Source: Planctomycetota bacterium
Lineage (GTDB): Bacteria > Planctomycetota > Phycisphaerae > UBA1845 > UTPLA1
Assembly (NCBI GenBank): GCA_027295245.1
Contig: JAPULF010000447.1
Span: 1-11,002 of the forward strand
DNA length: 11,002 nucleotides
Direction: 5' to 3'
In this document: in pieces, positions 1-7,568 of the stretch
How positions within the stretch are numbered: position 1 is the first letter of the stretch
Layout of the letters: each line of letters opens with the position of its first letter
Notes under the pieces: generated by a model
The model's database searches: none
The model's input: only the letters and a program-made list of their open reading frames with translations
What the model was told of the DNA's origin: nothing
Made by a program: the position numbers and the translations under genes

Positions 1-136
1 GCGTGACTTCAAGGTTTCCGGCCTGGTCCTGGGTGATTCGGCCCGTGTCCGTCAGGAATTCCACAACCGCATTTGGCACTCGCCACACTCCACGGCATGC
101 AAGAATTGAGGTCACCCCGCCCGCCACTTGATCCAT
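1..136 (-). CDS. Possible 5' part of an unrecognised gene, cut by the left edge
   Basis: On the minus strand an ATG at 136-134 opens a frame that stays open to the left edge (about 45 codons). A purine-rich ribosome-binding sequence (GAGGTAAGG) ends 5 bases before this ATG, which is the main reason to choose this start. The visible residues alternate hydrophobic and polar (…RVPNAVVEFLTDTG…) but match no family I can name. The gene would diverge from the HD-GYP gene and share the 137-388 spacer with it. The alternative is the last 35 codons of a plus-strand gene (positions 2-106, stop TGA at 107-109), which has no ribosome site to test. The fragment is too short to decide between them by composition. 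Confidence 0.4.
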   Translation of the reverse strand, partial: MDQVAGGVTSILACRGVWRVPNAVVEFLTDTGRITQDQAGNLEVT

Positions 137-388
137 GGTAGCCTTACCTCGGGTAAACGCTTAGTCCGGTTTAGTTTCAGTCCTCGGGAATCGAAGGGAG
201 TCGGATGCCAGGATACCAGTTCTGGGACCGGCCGATCCACGCGGCACGACAGAGGCAACCATCAAGCGCGGGACCGGATTGTCCGACACGATGATGACGG
301 AAAGCTCCTCGCTGCACCGTGCGGATGGGTCGGGCATGAGAACAAAGTACACGGCGCCGTATTGGCGGTGAATTCGAAGGTCCACACC
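137..388. other. Spacer upstream of the HD-GYP gene
   Basis: This 252-bp stretch precedes the HD-GYP gene. A plus-strand frame without stops runs through it, but its translation (Arg-, Gly- and Ser-rich, without domain character) does not look like protein, so I treat it as non-coding. A small inverted repeat, TTACC-TCG-GGTAA, lies at 144-156 and overlaps the ribosome site of the possible leftward gene. I see no confident sigma-70 promoter on either strand. Confidence 0.4.
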
Positions 389-1624
389 ATGCCGCCCAAT
401 GGCATCAAGATCGCGATTGCCGAGCTGCAACCGGGACAAGTTCTCACCACACCGCTGCACGACGCCGAGGGTCTGCTTCTGCTCGCCGCCGGGGCGATCA
501 TCCGGCAGGATGACCTCTTGCTTCTGGCGAGGAGAAACATCGTATGCGGCTATACGAACGACCCACTGTCGGTGCCGGCGGGGTCGCCCCGCGAGGTCCG
601 CAGAGAACTGGAAGCGAAGATCCCGGACCCCTCGGTCTGCGTCGTTCCAGTGTCCGGCCAAGCGGGCCGTCCACGGCCCATCCTTTCGCCGGCGGATTAC
701 AGGGCCGAGGTCAGTGCTGGAACCGATGAGTGTCGCAAAGCAATCGACTCCTTCCAGGGAATCGCATCCGACATTCGATGCGGCAAGCTGCGAACCGCCC
801 AAGCCCCAGAGGAACTCGTTAGACGTTTTCTCGGAATTCTTTCGAAAGACCGCGATCTCTTACCTGCGATCACCGGAATTCGCGAGGCGGGCGAAGAGTA
901 TCTATTCATTCACTCCATCAAAGTCGCGATGCTGTCGATCACCGCCGGCGAGGCGATCGGGCTCAGCGACTCCCAGTTGATGGAACTCGGAATCGGCGCC
1001 ATGTTGATGGACATCGGCATGCTAAAAGTGCCGCAGGATTTGCGACTGGCAAGACGCGATCTGAACACCAGGGAGCGTTTCGAGATTCAACGCCATCCCA
1101 CCTATACCCTGGACATGCTCGAGAAAATGGCCGGCATTACGCCGAGCATGATGTACGTCGGATACCAATCCCATGAGCGAAGCGACGGATCGGGATACCC
1201 CAGAAAGCGATCGAAGATGTTGATGCATACGTACGCCCGGATCGCCGCAATCGCCGATACCTACATGGCGATGACCTCGGAGCGTCCCCACCGCCCCGCC
1301 TTTACGCCGTACGAATCGATGAAGACACTGCTCCAACTGGGAGCCCGAGACAAGTTTGACCGTACGATTCTGAGAGCGTTCCTCGATCGATTGTCGATGT
1401 TTCCGGTGGGCAGTCACATTGGGCTTTCGACCGGGGATATAGCCAGAGTCGTCCGGCCCAACGCCTCCGCCCACACCAGGCCGGTCGTCGCAATCGTCCT
1501 GCCGGACGGAACCGAGCAAGATCGTTTTGTCGATTTAATGCGGACGCCCGACATTCAAGTCGTCAATACATTCGGATCCCACCCTCCGATTCGAAACACG
1601 CCGTCGATCCTGCAAAACGCCTAA
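389..1624 (+). CDS. HD-GYP domain protein with degenerate metal-binding motifs
   Basis: Predicted 411-residue soluble protein. Residues about 5-58 form the small N-terminal domain often found before HD-GYP modules (pattern eLxPGqvLttplhdaeGlLLLaaGaii). The HD-GYP domain spans about 165-340. Active family members hydrolyse cyclic di-GMP using two or three metal ions. Retained here are H175, D208, H236, H262-E263, the DGSGYP stretch (266-271) and D290. Changed are the HD motif itself, HDIGK to MDIGM (207-211), the first histidine of HHE (S261), and the usual second Asp of the DxYDAM stretch (M293). Catalysis is therefore doubtful; it may bind c-di-GMP or act through protein contacts. The ATG at 389 has GAAGG 8 bases upstream and begins just before the first domain. 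A GTG at 368 or a TTG at 128 in the same frame is less likely. Its stop overlaps the stop of the convergent FAH gene. Confidence 0.88.
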   Translation: MPPNGIKIAIAELQPGQVLTTPLHDAEGLLLLAAGAIIRQDDLLLLARRNIVCGYTNDPLSVPAGSPREVRRELEAKIPDPSVCVVPVSGQAGRPRPILSPADYRAEVSAGTDECRKAIDSFQGIASDIRCGKLRTAQAPEELVRRFLGILSKDRDLLPAITGIREAGEEYLFIHSIKVAMLSITAGEAIGLSDSQLMELGIGAMLMDIGMLKVPQDLRLARRDLNTRERFEIQRHPTYTLDMLEKMAGITPSMMYVGYQSHERSDGSGYPRKRSKMLMHTYARIAAIADTYMAMTSERPHRPAFTPYESMKTLLQLGARDKFDRTILRAFLDRLSMFPVGSHIGLSTGDIARVVRPNASAHTRPVVAIVLPDGTEQDRFVDLMRTPDIQVVNTFGSHPPIRNTPSILQNA

Positions 1625-2418
1625 CCCGGTCCGACCACACGGTTGGAAAGGCAGCCGATTCCCTCGATTTCCACCTCAATCCGATCGTCGGGTCGCAAGT
1701 AGACCGGCGGCTTCCGCGCGAACCCGACACCCGCGGGAGTCCCGCTCAGGATGACCGTTCCGGGAAGTAGCGTGAATTGGTCGGACAGGTAGCTGACGAG
1801 TTCGGCTACCGGAAACACCATGTCGGCGGTCGTTCCCTGCTGCATGACGCGGCCGTTCAGAACGCTACGGATCTCGAGCCGGTCGCAGTCCAGTGCATCG
1901 GTCGTGACCAGCACCGGACCCAAGGGGCAGAATGTATCGAAGCTCTTCGCTCGGGCCCATTGCTTGTCGCGGCGAATCTGGCAATCGCGGGCGGAAACGT
2001 CATTCGCGCATGTAAATCCAAACACGTGATCCATAGCCTGCTCCTTGGCCACGTGTCTCGCCTTTTTTCCGATCACGATCGCCAGTTCGGCCTCGTAGTT
2101 GACCTCGTCGGGCGCCGATCGCGGCAAGACGATCGAGTCGCCCGGGCCGGTCACGGATGTTGAGGCCTTGATGAAGATCAGCGGCTCGGCCGGCAGCCTT
2201 CGGCCGCCGGCCTCTCGAGCGTGATCGGCGTAATTAAGACCGATCGCGAATACATTGGGCGGGTCCGCAGGCGCCAGCCTGCGCTCGATGGAGACCGCCT
2301 CGTCCGCAAGCGCCCATGCACCAAAGAGGTTGCCGACTACCGGAAGCGCCGAATCTGCCGAAATCTCCTGGCCCCACATGACCGTTCCGGCACGATCTTC
2401 GAATCGCACGAATTTCAT
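1621..2418 (-). CDS. Fumarylacetoacetate hydrolase (FAH) family protein
   Basis: Predicted 265-residue cytoplasmic enzyme, normal length for the short FAH/FAHD type. Family members use Mg or Mn to cleave or decarboxylate 2-oxo acids (fumarylpyruvate, acylpyruvates, oxaloacetate) or to isomerise intermediates of aromatic breakdown. The family core is complete: GLNYADH at 60-66, the acidic metal ligands E109 and E111 in NYEAEL, D140 in CANDVSARD, K158 in AKSFDTFCPLGP, and SGTPAGVG at 225-232. It should therefore be active, but the substrate cannot be read from sequence. The N-terminus MKFVRFED is typical of the family and fixes the start, although no strong ribosome site precedes it. It lies 67 bp downstream of the RND permease on the same strand, so co-transcription is possible, but no functional link to efflux is evident. 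No other gene of a degradation pathway is in the window. Confidence 0.9.
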   Translation of the reverse strand: MKFVRFEDRAGTVMWGQEISADSALPVVGNLFGAWALADEAVSIERRLAPADPPNVFAIGLNYADHAREAGGRRLPAEPLIFIKASTSVTGPGDSIVLPRSAPDEVNYEAELAIVIGKKARHVAKEQAMDHVFGFTCANDVSARDCQIRRDKQWARAKSFDTFCPLGPVLVTTDALDCDRLEIRSVLNGRVMQQGTTADMVFPVAELVSYLSDQFTLLPGTVILSGTPAGVGFARKPPVYLRPDDRIEVEIEGIGCLSNRVVGPG

Positions 2419-2485
2419 CTTGTCTGAGTATTCCCAAAAAGGCGACAGGGCCGAAGATCCATTCCCGCCCGGCGACTCCGGACTC
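2419..2485. other. Short spacer between RND permease and FAH gene
   Basis: 67 bp on the minus strand between the permease stop and the FAH start. A run of five T (minus strand, near 2436-2440) follows a GC-rich stretch, but the only pairing I see is a weak GGGC/GCCC stem with a loop of about 15 bases. I would not call it a terminator. A run-on transcript into the FAH gene is as likely as a separate promoter. Confidence 0.3.
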
Positions 2486-5400
2486 CTAGCGCTCCGGTTG
2501 CGCCGATCGTTGAACCGGAATGACTCGGTCGTCGACGTCCGTGCCTGACCCCAGCCTCATGACACCCGCCGTCATCACATCGGCTCCGGCGACTCGGTCC
2601 GCGCTGCCGGGCCCACCCGGCCCCGCAACTGCCCCGGTCGATTCAACGTGCTTGTCACCGAACACCCATCGCCCCAGTCGAGACTTCGCGTCCACGAACA
2701 GCGAGAGCATGGCTGGAACGACAAACAACGTCAAAACAGTCGACACCACAAGGCCGCCCAGGACGACGGACCCCAGCCCCCGATACAGCTCGGCGCCCGC
2801 CCCGGGCCGCACCACCAGGAGCAGCTGACCGAAGAATGTGGTCATGACCGTCATGAAGATCGGTCGCAATCGGGTACGGACCGATTCCGCGATGGCGTCG
2901 GCGGGACTGTATCCATAACGGATGAAGTTGAGGGTCTGGTGTACGATCAGGATCCCGTTGTTCACCACGACGCCGAGCAGGATCACGAATCCCAGAATCG
3001 TCAGCATATCGAGTTGCTGAATGTCCATCGTCGGGTCTCGCCAAGTCCATTCGTTGACCAGACGCAGGCCGATGAATCCCCCAACGACGGCAAACGGCAC
3101 CGTCAGGATGATCACGAACGGGTAAGCGAACGACTCGAACAGACCCGCCATGACCAGATAGACGATCAACAACGAGAGCGCCAGCAGCCACTTGAATGAA
3201 TCCCAGGTCGTTTTGAGCTTGTCGGCGTTTCCGGCCAGACTCACGACGACATCGGACGAGATCTTGGTGCCCTGCTTACCATAACCGTCTGCCCGCATGG
3301 CGCCGATGATGTCGTTTTGCACTATGTCTATTACCTGCGGCAGCGCCATTCCCTCGGGTGCCCGAACGGTCAGCTTCACGGCCCGCTGTGTTTCGATATG
3401 GCTGATCTGTTGGGGGGCCGTCGCCCGCTCGATGCGACAAGCCGTGCTCAAGGGGACGATTCCGCCCATGGGCGTGAAGATCGGTACGTTCGCGATCATG
3501 TCGGTCGAGCTGCGGCCGCGGGAGGGGTCCTCGGTGCCGGCGGTCTTGATCGCCAGATCAACGCTCTTCCCGGCGTCGTAATACTGGCCGATGATGCGAC
3601 CATCGCCGCACGCCCTGACAATGGCGCCCAATTCGACAACGCTCATTCCGAGCTCGCCCGCGCGTACCCGATCGGGCACCAGTCGATCCTCCCGCCGGTC
3701 TATGGCAAAGTTGCGGGGCGACGGTTCGGGTCGCTCGCCGAACTCACGGCTGCACGCCATCATGATCTCGCGGGCTGAGTCAATCACCTGGTCCAAGTCG
3801 TCGCCGCGAATCTCGATATCGACCGAGTTGCCCGAACCGCCGGAGAAAATAGGCTGTTGAAAAAAAACGGTGAAGGAATCCGGAATCGCGAATTGTGTCG
3901 AACTCAAGACGAGCTCGAGCGGCTTGACCAGTTCCGGAACCTTGCTGGAACACCCCATGAAACAATTTCCACTGAATGCGACAAAGAAAAAATTATCGAT
4001 CGGCGGCGGGGCAACTCTGCTTTCCGCAATCTGGCGTTTCAATTCGCGCTCTCGCCGTTCGGCCTTGCGGCGCCGGGCCCGGTCCGCCGTGGGATCATCG
4101 GCCTCGGTCCGGGCGACTTCGATCTGCTTCTCCAAATCGGGGATGATCTTCCGCTCCACCATCGAGAACCAATCGTCGAGCAAGGCCAAATGTTCCGGTG
4201 AGTCGGGCTCAACCTCCCAAAAACGGCGTATCCCGACTTCGCCGGCGGCGGGGTTGCCGGACTCCAGCCGTTTGGCGATACGTTCGAACTCCAGAGTGTT
4301 GTAACCGGGCGGTGTAAGCAGAAAACCGAAGATCAGGTTCTGGTTTCCGGAAGGCAGATAGGTCGGCTTCGGTGAGAGCCAGATGCTGAACAAGACCGAA
4401 GCGACGGTGAATCCCACCACCACGAGCAGCCGTGTCGCGACGCCCCGATTCAACCGACGAACGACCCCGGCGACCGCCGAAGAAACTGCGGATATCTTGC
4501 CCTCCGAGCGATTGCTTCTTGCCAGAATTCGGGAGGCCAGCGCCGGGATCACGGTCACCGAGACGATCAGTGAGAGCCCCACCGCCCCGCTGATCGCGAT
4601 CGCAATGTCGCGAAAGAGCTGTCCGGCTTCTTCAGGCACAAACAGAATCGGCAAGAACACGACCATGGTCGTCAAGGAGTTGGCCAGGACCGCCCCCCAC
4701 ACCTCGCCGGCCCCATCGGCCGCCGCCTCACGACGAGACTTGCCCATCGAGCGGTGCCGGTAAATGTTCTCCAATACCACAATGGCATTGTCCACCACCA
4801 TGCCAACCGCGAAGGCCAATCCGGCCAACATGACGACGTTGACGTTGCGACCCGCGAGCGGAATGACCAGAAACGTGCCGATGACTGAAATCGGTATCGC
4901 CAACGCAACCACCACCGTGCCCGACAGACTGCGAAGAAACAGCATCAGGACCGCGATCGCCATCGCCCCGCCCAAGAGAATGTTGCTCCGGACCAGGCCG
5001 ACCGCCGACTCGATGTACCGCGTTTCATCGTAGACCTGGGTCAATTCGAGCGTGAGGTTTCGCGGCGCGAGGATCTCTTCGTTCACCGTCGCGATGGCCT
5101 TGCGCAAATCCTCCATGACCTTGATGACATTCGAGCCGGCTTCCCGATAGGCGGGCAGCGCGATCACCTCCGAGCCCCTGCTGCGCACGAATCCGTATCG
5201 CTTTTTGAAAGTATCAATCACCTGGGCGACATCCCGGACCCGAATCGGAACGCCGGAATCAAACGTCAGCACCGTTTCGCGGATATCATCGAGCGACTCG
5301 AATTGTCCCATCGTGCGGATGACGATTTCCCGTTTGCCTTGGCTACTCGTGCCCGCCGACACATTGGTGTTTTGCGACCGCACCGCCCGTTCCAGCTCGC

Positions 5401-6037
5401 CGAACGTGATCCCGGCCTGAGCCAGCTTTAGCGGATCGACCACGATCTGTATCTCGCGCTCGCGCCCGCCGAAATTACCGACCGAGGAAATCCCTTCCAC
5501 GCGTTCCAACTCGGGCTTGACCCTGTCCTCCACGAAATCGTGCAACTCCGGCACACGGGCTTCTTCATCTCCGAACAGAATCATCCAGGCGATCGCTTCC
5601 TCGCCGTACGGGCGACCGCTTTGGACAATCGGGTTATCGAATTCGTTCAGCGGAATCTGGTATCGGACCCGTCGAAGGGCATCCGAAACGTCTTGTTTCG
5701 CCACGTCCTGATTCGTCCCGACCGCAAACTCGAGAATGATATTGCCGCTGCTGTGGTCCGACGTGCTGGTCATCTTCCTGAGATTGGACAGGCTCTTCAG
5801 CATGTCTTCCTGCGGATCGATGATCTCTCGTTCCACCTCTTCCGGACTGGCCCCTTCCCAAAAGGTGGACACGCTGACCACGGGCTCGTCGATATTCGGC
5901 GTAAGTTGAACCGGCACTCTGATCGGCGATGGGAAAATCTCGGGCGGCACGATCGTCAGCAGACCGAACAGCACCAACAGGATGACCCCAGAGGTGACTT
6001 TGACCGGGTTGTTGATGAATACGTCCGCGAATCGCAT
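2486..6037 (-). CDS. RND-family efflux permease (AcrB/HAE1-like) with enlarged periplasmic loop
   Basis: Predicted 1183-residue inner-membrane transporter, about 130 longer than AcrB. It shows the RND plan: helix 1 at about 14-31, a first periplasmic porter loop (about 32-345), helices 2-7 (about 350-555), a second porter loop (about 556-945), helices 8-12 (about 947-1113) and a Gly/Ala-rich cytoplasmic tail. Such pumps use the proton gradient to export drugs, lipophiles or other substrates through an adaptor and an outer-membrane channel. The helix-4 proton-relay pair reads D416-N417 (AcrB D407-D408), and the AcrB K940 position falls in VVNNGIL (N1026-N1027), as in several non-proteobacterial RND groups. 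The extra length comes mainly from residues about 597-678, a charged, Arg/Glu-rich helical stretch, followed by a Cys pair (C692, C696). Its ribosome site, GAGAGG, lies inside the last codons of the adaptor gene. The substrate is unknown. Confidence 0.95.
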   Translation of the reverse strand: MRFADVFINNPVKVTSGVILLVLFGLLTIVPPEIFPSPIRVPVQLTPNIDEPVVSVSTFWEGASPEEVEREIIDPQEDMLKSLSNLRKMTSTSDHSSGNIILEFAVGTNQDVAKQDVSDALRRVRYQIPLNEFDNPIVQSGRPYGEEAIAWMILFGDEEARVPELHDFVEDRVKPELERVEGISSVGNFGGREREIQIVVDPLKLAQAGITFGELERAVRSQNTNVSAGTSSQGKREIVIRTMGQFESLDDIRETVLTFDSGVPIRVRDVAQVIDTFKKRYGFVRSRGSEVIALPAYREAGSNVIKVMEDLRKAIATVNEEILAPRNLTLELTQVYDETRYIESAVGLVRSNILLGGAMAIAVLMLFLRSLSGTVVVALAIPISVIGTFLVIPLAGRNVNVVMLAGLAFAVGMVVDNAIVVLENIYRHRSMGKSRREAAADGAGEVWGAVLANSLTTMVVFLPILFVPEEAGQLFRDIAIAISGAVGLSLIVSVTVIPALASRILARSNRSEGKISAVSSAVAGVVRRLNRGVATRLLVVVGFTVASVLFSIWLSPKPTYLPSGNQNLIFGFLLTPPGYNTLEFERIAKRLESGNPAAGEVGIRRFWEVEPDSPEHLALLDDWFSMVERKIIPDLEKQIEVARTEADDPTADRARRRKAERRERELKRQIAESRVAPPPIDNFFFVAFSGNCFMGCSSKVPELVKPLELVLSSTQFAIPDSFTVFFQQPIFSGGSGNSVDIEIRGDDLDQVIDSAREIMMACSREFGERPEPSPRNFAIDRREDRLVPDRVRAGELGMSVVELGAIVRACGDGRIIGQYYDAGKSVDLAIKTAGTEDPSRGRSSTDMIANVPIFTPMGGIVPLSTACRIERATAPQQISHIETQRAVKLTVRAPEGMALPQVIDIVQNDIIGAMRADGYGKQGTKISSDVVVSLAGNADKLKTTWDSFKWLLALSLLIVYLVMAGLFESFAYPFVIILTVPFAVVGGFIGLRLVNEWTWRDPTMDIQQLDMLTILGFVILLGVVVNNGILIVHQTLNFIRYGYSPADAIAESVRTRLRPIFMTVMTTFFGQLLLVVRPGAGAELYRGLGSVVLGGLVVSTVLTLFVVPAMLSLFVDAKSRLGRWVFGDKHVESTGAVAGPGGPGSADRVAGADVMTAGVMRLGSGTDVDDRVIPVQRSAQPER

Positions 6038-6040
6038 GGA

Positions 6041-6053
6041 AGAGGCTACCTCT
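6041..6053 (-). promoter_or_regulatory. Hairpin over adaptor stop codon and permease ribosome site
   Basis: The perfect inverted repeat AGAGG-CTA-CCTCT (plus-strand view) has the adaptor TAG stop as its three-base loop. One arm is the AGAGG that serves as ribosome site for the permease, 11 bases before its ATG. Ribosomes finishing the adaptor would open this short stem, which suggests translational coupling of adaptor and permease. The stem has only five pairs, so the effect is inferred. Confidence 0.4.
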
Positions 6054-7275
6054 CGGTCGCCGTCTGAGCCGCCGTATCGGCCGCGATCTCTTCGCCGACC
6101 TTCGGATCGGAGGGGGCGGTCGACGGGCCTGGCGTGACGAGCACCGGACCGGGACCGAACATGAACTCGTTGCCGCGAACGATGACTTGGTCGCCGGCCT
6201 TCAGTGACGGCGATTCCACGGCGAACTTGTCTTCTAGTTCGGACACGATTTTCACCGGAGCCGGCATCGCCATCGGGTGCGGCTCGCCCGCCCGGACCAC
6301 AAACACAACCTGGGAGGGGCCTCGCGGAACGACCGCATCCTTGGGCACGATCTGTCGCTCAACCGCCGGGCCGGCCGGTACCAGGGCACGAACGAACATG
6401 CCGGCCTTCAGTTCTCGAATCTCATTGCGGATATCAATATCCACGGGAAAACTCCGGGAGCGCTTCTGGGCCTCGGGAATCACTCGGGCAATACGACCGA
6501 CGTATTCCTTTCCGACCGCCTCGACCTTCACCATCACCTCGGTGCCCGGCGGGCAATAGCGAATATATTCTTCGGGCACACCGACCCGGATCCTGACGGT
6601 CGACAGGTCAATCATCTCGACGACCGCCCCACCCTGATCAATCCACGAGCCGATTTGCGTGAGCCGGCGCACGACCGATCCGTCGCAAGGAGCGCGTATT
6701 CTGGTGCGATCCAGTTCATCGGCCAGGCGCGCCACAATGGCCTTTTGGGCCTCCACGTCTTGGGCAGCCTGTTTGACGCCCCCGGTCGCGATCTCCACAT
6801 CGGCCGACGTGTTGAAAAACTCCATCTCGGTGCTGAATCCATCCACTTCATGGAGCCTGGCGGTCCGATCTTTTTGAAATTCCGCCTTTTTCAACTCCAC
6901 GAGTCGTTGTTCATGTAGGGCAGTTAATCGTTGCTGAATCGCCACCGCCTCCTCGTGCAACGACTTCCGCGTGAAATCCCTGAGCCGGCACAAAGTCCGA
7001 CCCTTCTTGACGCGTTCTCCGTCGTCGACCGTCAACTCCGTGACCAGCCCCGAAACCTCGGATGCCACGATGGTTCTCAGCCTGGGATGGACGGTTCCGA
7101 CTAGCTGGATGGTCGGGGCAACCGTTCGGACCTCGACCAGGGCCACCTCGACGGAACGTGGACCGGGTCCTTGGGCCAACGCCCCGGCCGGCAGGATCCA
7201 GAGCCCCGACAGGGCCAACATGACGACCGTGGGAATCCCTCCGATCGATGGTGAACGATGTGAGATAATTAACAT
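6046..7275 (-). CDS. RND efflux periplasmic adaptor (membrane fusion protein)
   Basis: Predicted 409-residue precursor. A signal peptide is visible: basic N-region with H6-R7, hydrophobic stretch about 14-30, and AxA-type site ALA-Q at 32-35. There is no lipobox cysteine, so it is not a lipoprotein. The mature protein shows the adaptor order: first half of the lipoyl domain (about 65-100, ending in DDGERVKKGRTLCRL), helical hairpin (about 103-191), second lipoyl half (about 192-222, RIRAPCDGSVVRRL), beta-barrel (about 226-300, with the typical LKAGMFVRALVP) and membrane-proximal domain (about 304-385). It bridges the permease just downstream (8-bp gap) to an outer-membrane channel not encoded here. 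The in-frame M19 start would lose the basic N-region of the signal, so M1 is preferred even though no well-spaced ribosome site precedes it (see the promoter entry). The Pro/Ala-rich tail (about 380-409) looks disordered. Confidence 0.93.
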   Translation of the reverse strand: MLIISHRSPSIGGIPTVVMLALSGLWILPAGALAQGPGPRSVEVALVEVRTVAPTIQLVGTVHPRLRTIVASEVSGLVTELTVDDGERVKKGRTLCRLRDFTRKSLHEEAVAIQQRLTALHEQRLVELKKAEFQKDRTARLHEVDGFSTEMEFFNTSADVEIATGGVKQAAQDVEAQKAIVARLADELDRTRIRAPCDGSVVRRLTQIGSWIDQGGAVVEMIDLSTVRIRVGVPEEYIRYCPPGTEVMVKVEAVGKEYVGRIARVIPEAQKRSRSFPVDIDIRNEIRELKAGMFVRALVPAGPAVERQIVPKDAVVPRGPSQVVFVVRAGEPHPMAMPAPVKIVSELEDKFAVESPSLKAGDQVIVRGNEFMFGPGPVLVTPGPSTAPSDPKVGEEIAADTAAQTATER

Positions 7276-7283
7276 TTGTTAAT
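7268..7283. promoter_or_regulatory. Inverted repeat across adaptor start codon, candidate operator
   Basis: The sequence ATTAACA-TT-TGTTAAT is a perfect 7-bp inverted repeat with a 2-base centre. It covers the adaptor ATG (7275-7273) and touches the proposed -10 box. It is AT-only apart from one C/G pair, in a GC-rich setting. A dimeric repressor of the efflux genes bound here would block initiation. No regulator gene lies beside it in the window. AT-rich palindromes can arise by chance, so function is inferred. Confidence 0.4.
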
Positions 7284-7568
7284 CTTAAGGTCCTATTCCG
7301 CCCAACTCAACTGGATGCCGGACGGGCCGGAGCAACCGGCGCCAATTGACGCTGGACTCGTCCGGTAAACTACTCCTATGATCAAACGTTAAGATAGGCC
7401 GGGTCCGGAACGCCTCGCCCATACCAAGGGCTCGCAGTTACCGGGCCGTTTAGTGTATCATTAGTGTTGTTCTAGTCGTGATCGGACGCATCGACCGTTC
7501 CGTCCTCCGACGATCGGGAATCGAGGCGAACGAATCCGCGGCGCGCTAAAACAGGAAGTGGAGCGGGA
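7276..7568. promoter_or_regulatory. Divergent control region between pump operon and kinase gene
   Basis: This 293-bp non-coding region serves both directions. Besides the leftward promoter and operator, it holds a small GC hairpin, GCCGG-AGCAA-CCGGC (7326-7340). A possible rightward promoter is TGGACT (7353-7358), 18 bases, TATGAT (7377-7382). The -10 box is good and the -35 box poor; it would leave a leader of about 180 bases before the kinase gene. I see no riboswitch or attenuator in that leader. Confidence 0.4.
7282..7310 (-). promoter_or_regulatory. Candidate sigma-70 promoter for the adaptor-permease operon
   Basis: On the minus strand TTGAGT (7310-7305) and TAAGAT (7287-7282) are separated by 17 bases; each box matches the sigma-70 consensus at 4 of 6 positions. 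Only 6 bases lie between the -10 box and the ATG at 7275, so transcription would begin at or next to the start codon and give a leaderless message. That agrees with the lack of a well-spaced ribosome site: the nearest, AGGA, is 15 bases from the ATG. Confidence 0.35.

Noticed and set aside
128..388. Extension of the HD-GYP protein to an upstream TTG or other in-frame start
   Set aside because: The extra 87 residues are Arg/Gly/Ser-rich with no domain pattern, whereas ATG 389 has a well-spaced GAAGG and starts right at the first conserved domain.
161..802. 213-codon minus-strand frame over the HD-GYP N-terminus
   Set aside because: No recognisable domain; it overlaps the conserved N-terminal domain of the plus-strand gene.
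2648..3199. 183-codon plus-strand frame opposite the permease
   Set aside because: Gln/His/Arg/Asp-rich low-complexity translation typical of antisense to membrane helices.
6277..6918. 213-codon plus-strand frame opposite the adaptor gene
   Set aside because: His/Arg/Asp-rich shadow translation, no ribosome site, and the adaptor on the other strand has every expected domain.
7165..7221. Adaptor start at internal M19 (ATG at 7221-7219)
   Set aside because: GGAGG lies 16 bases away, too far, and this start would remove the basic residues of the signal peptide.
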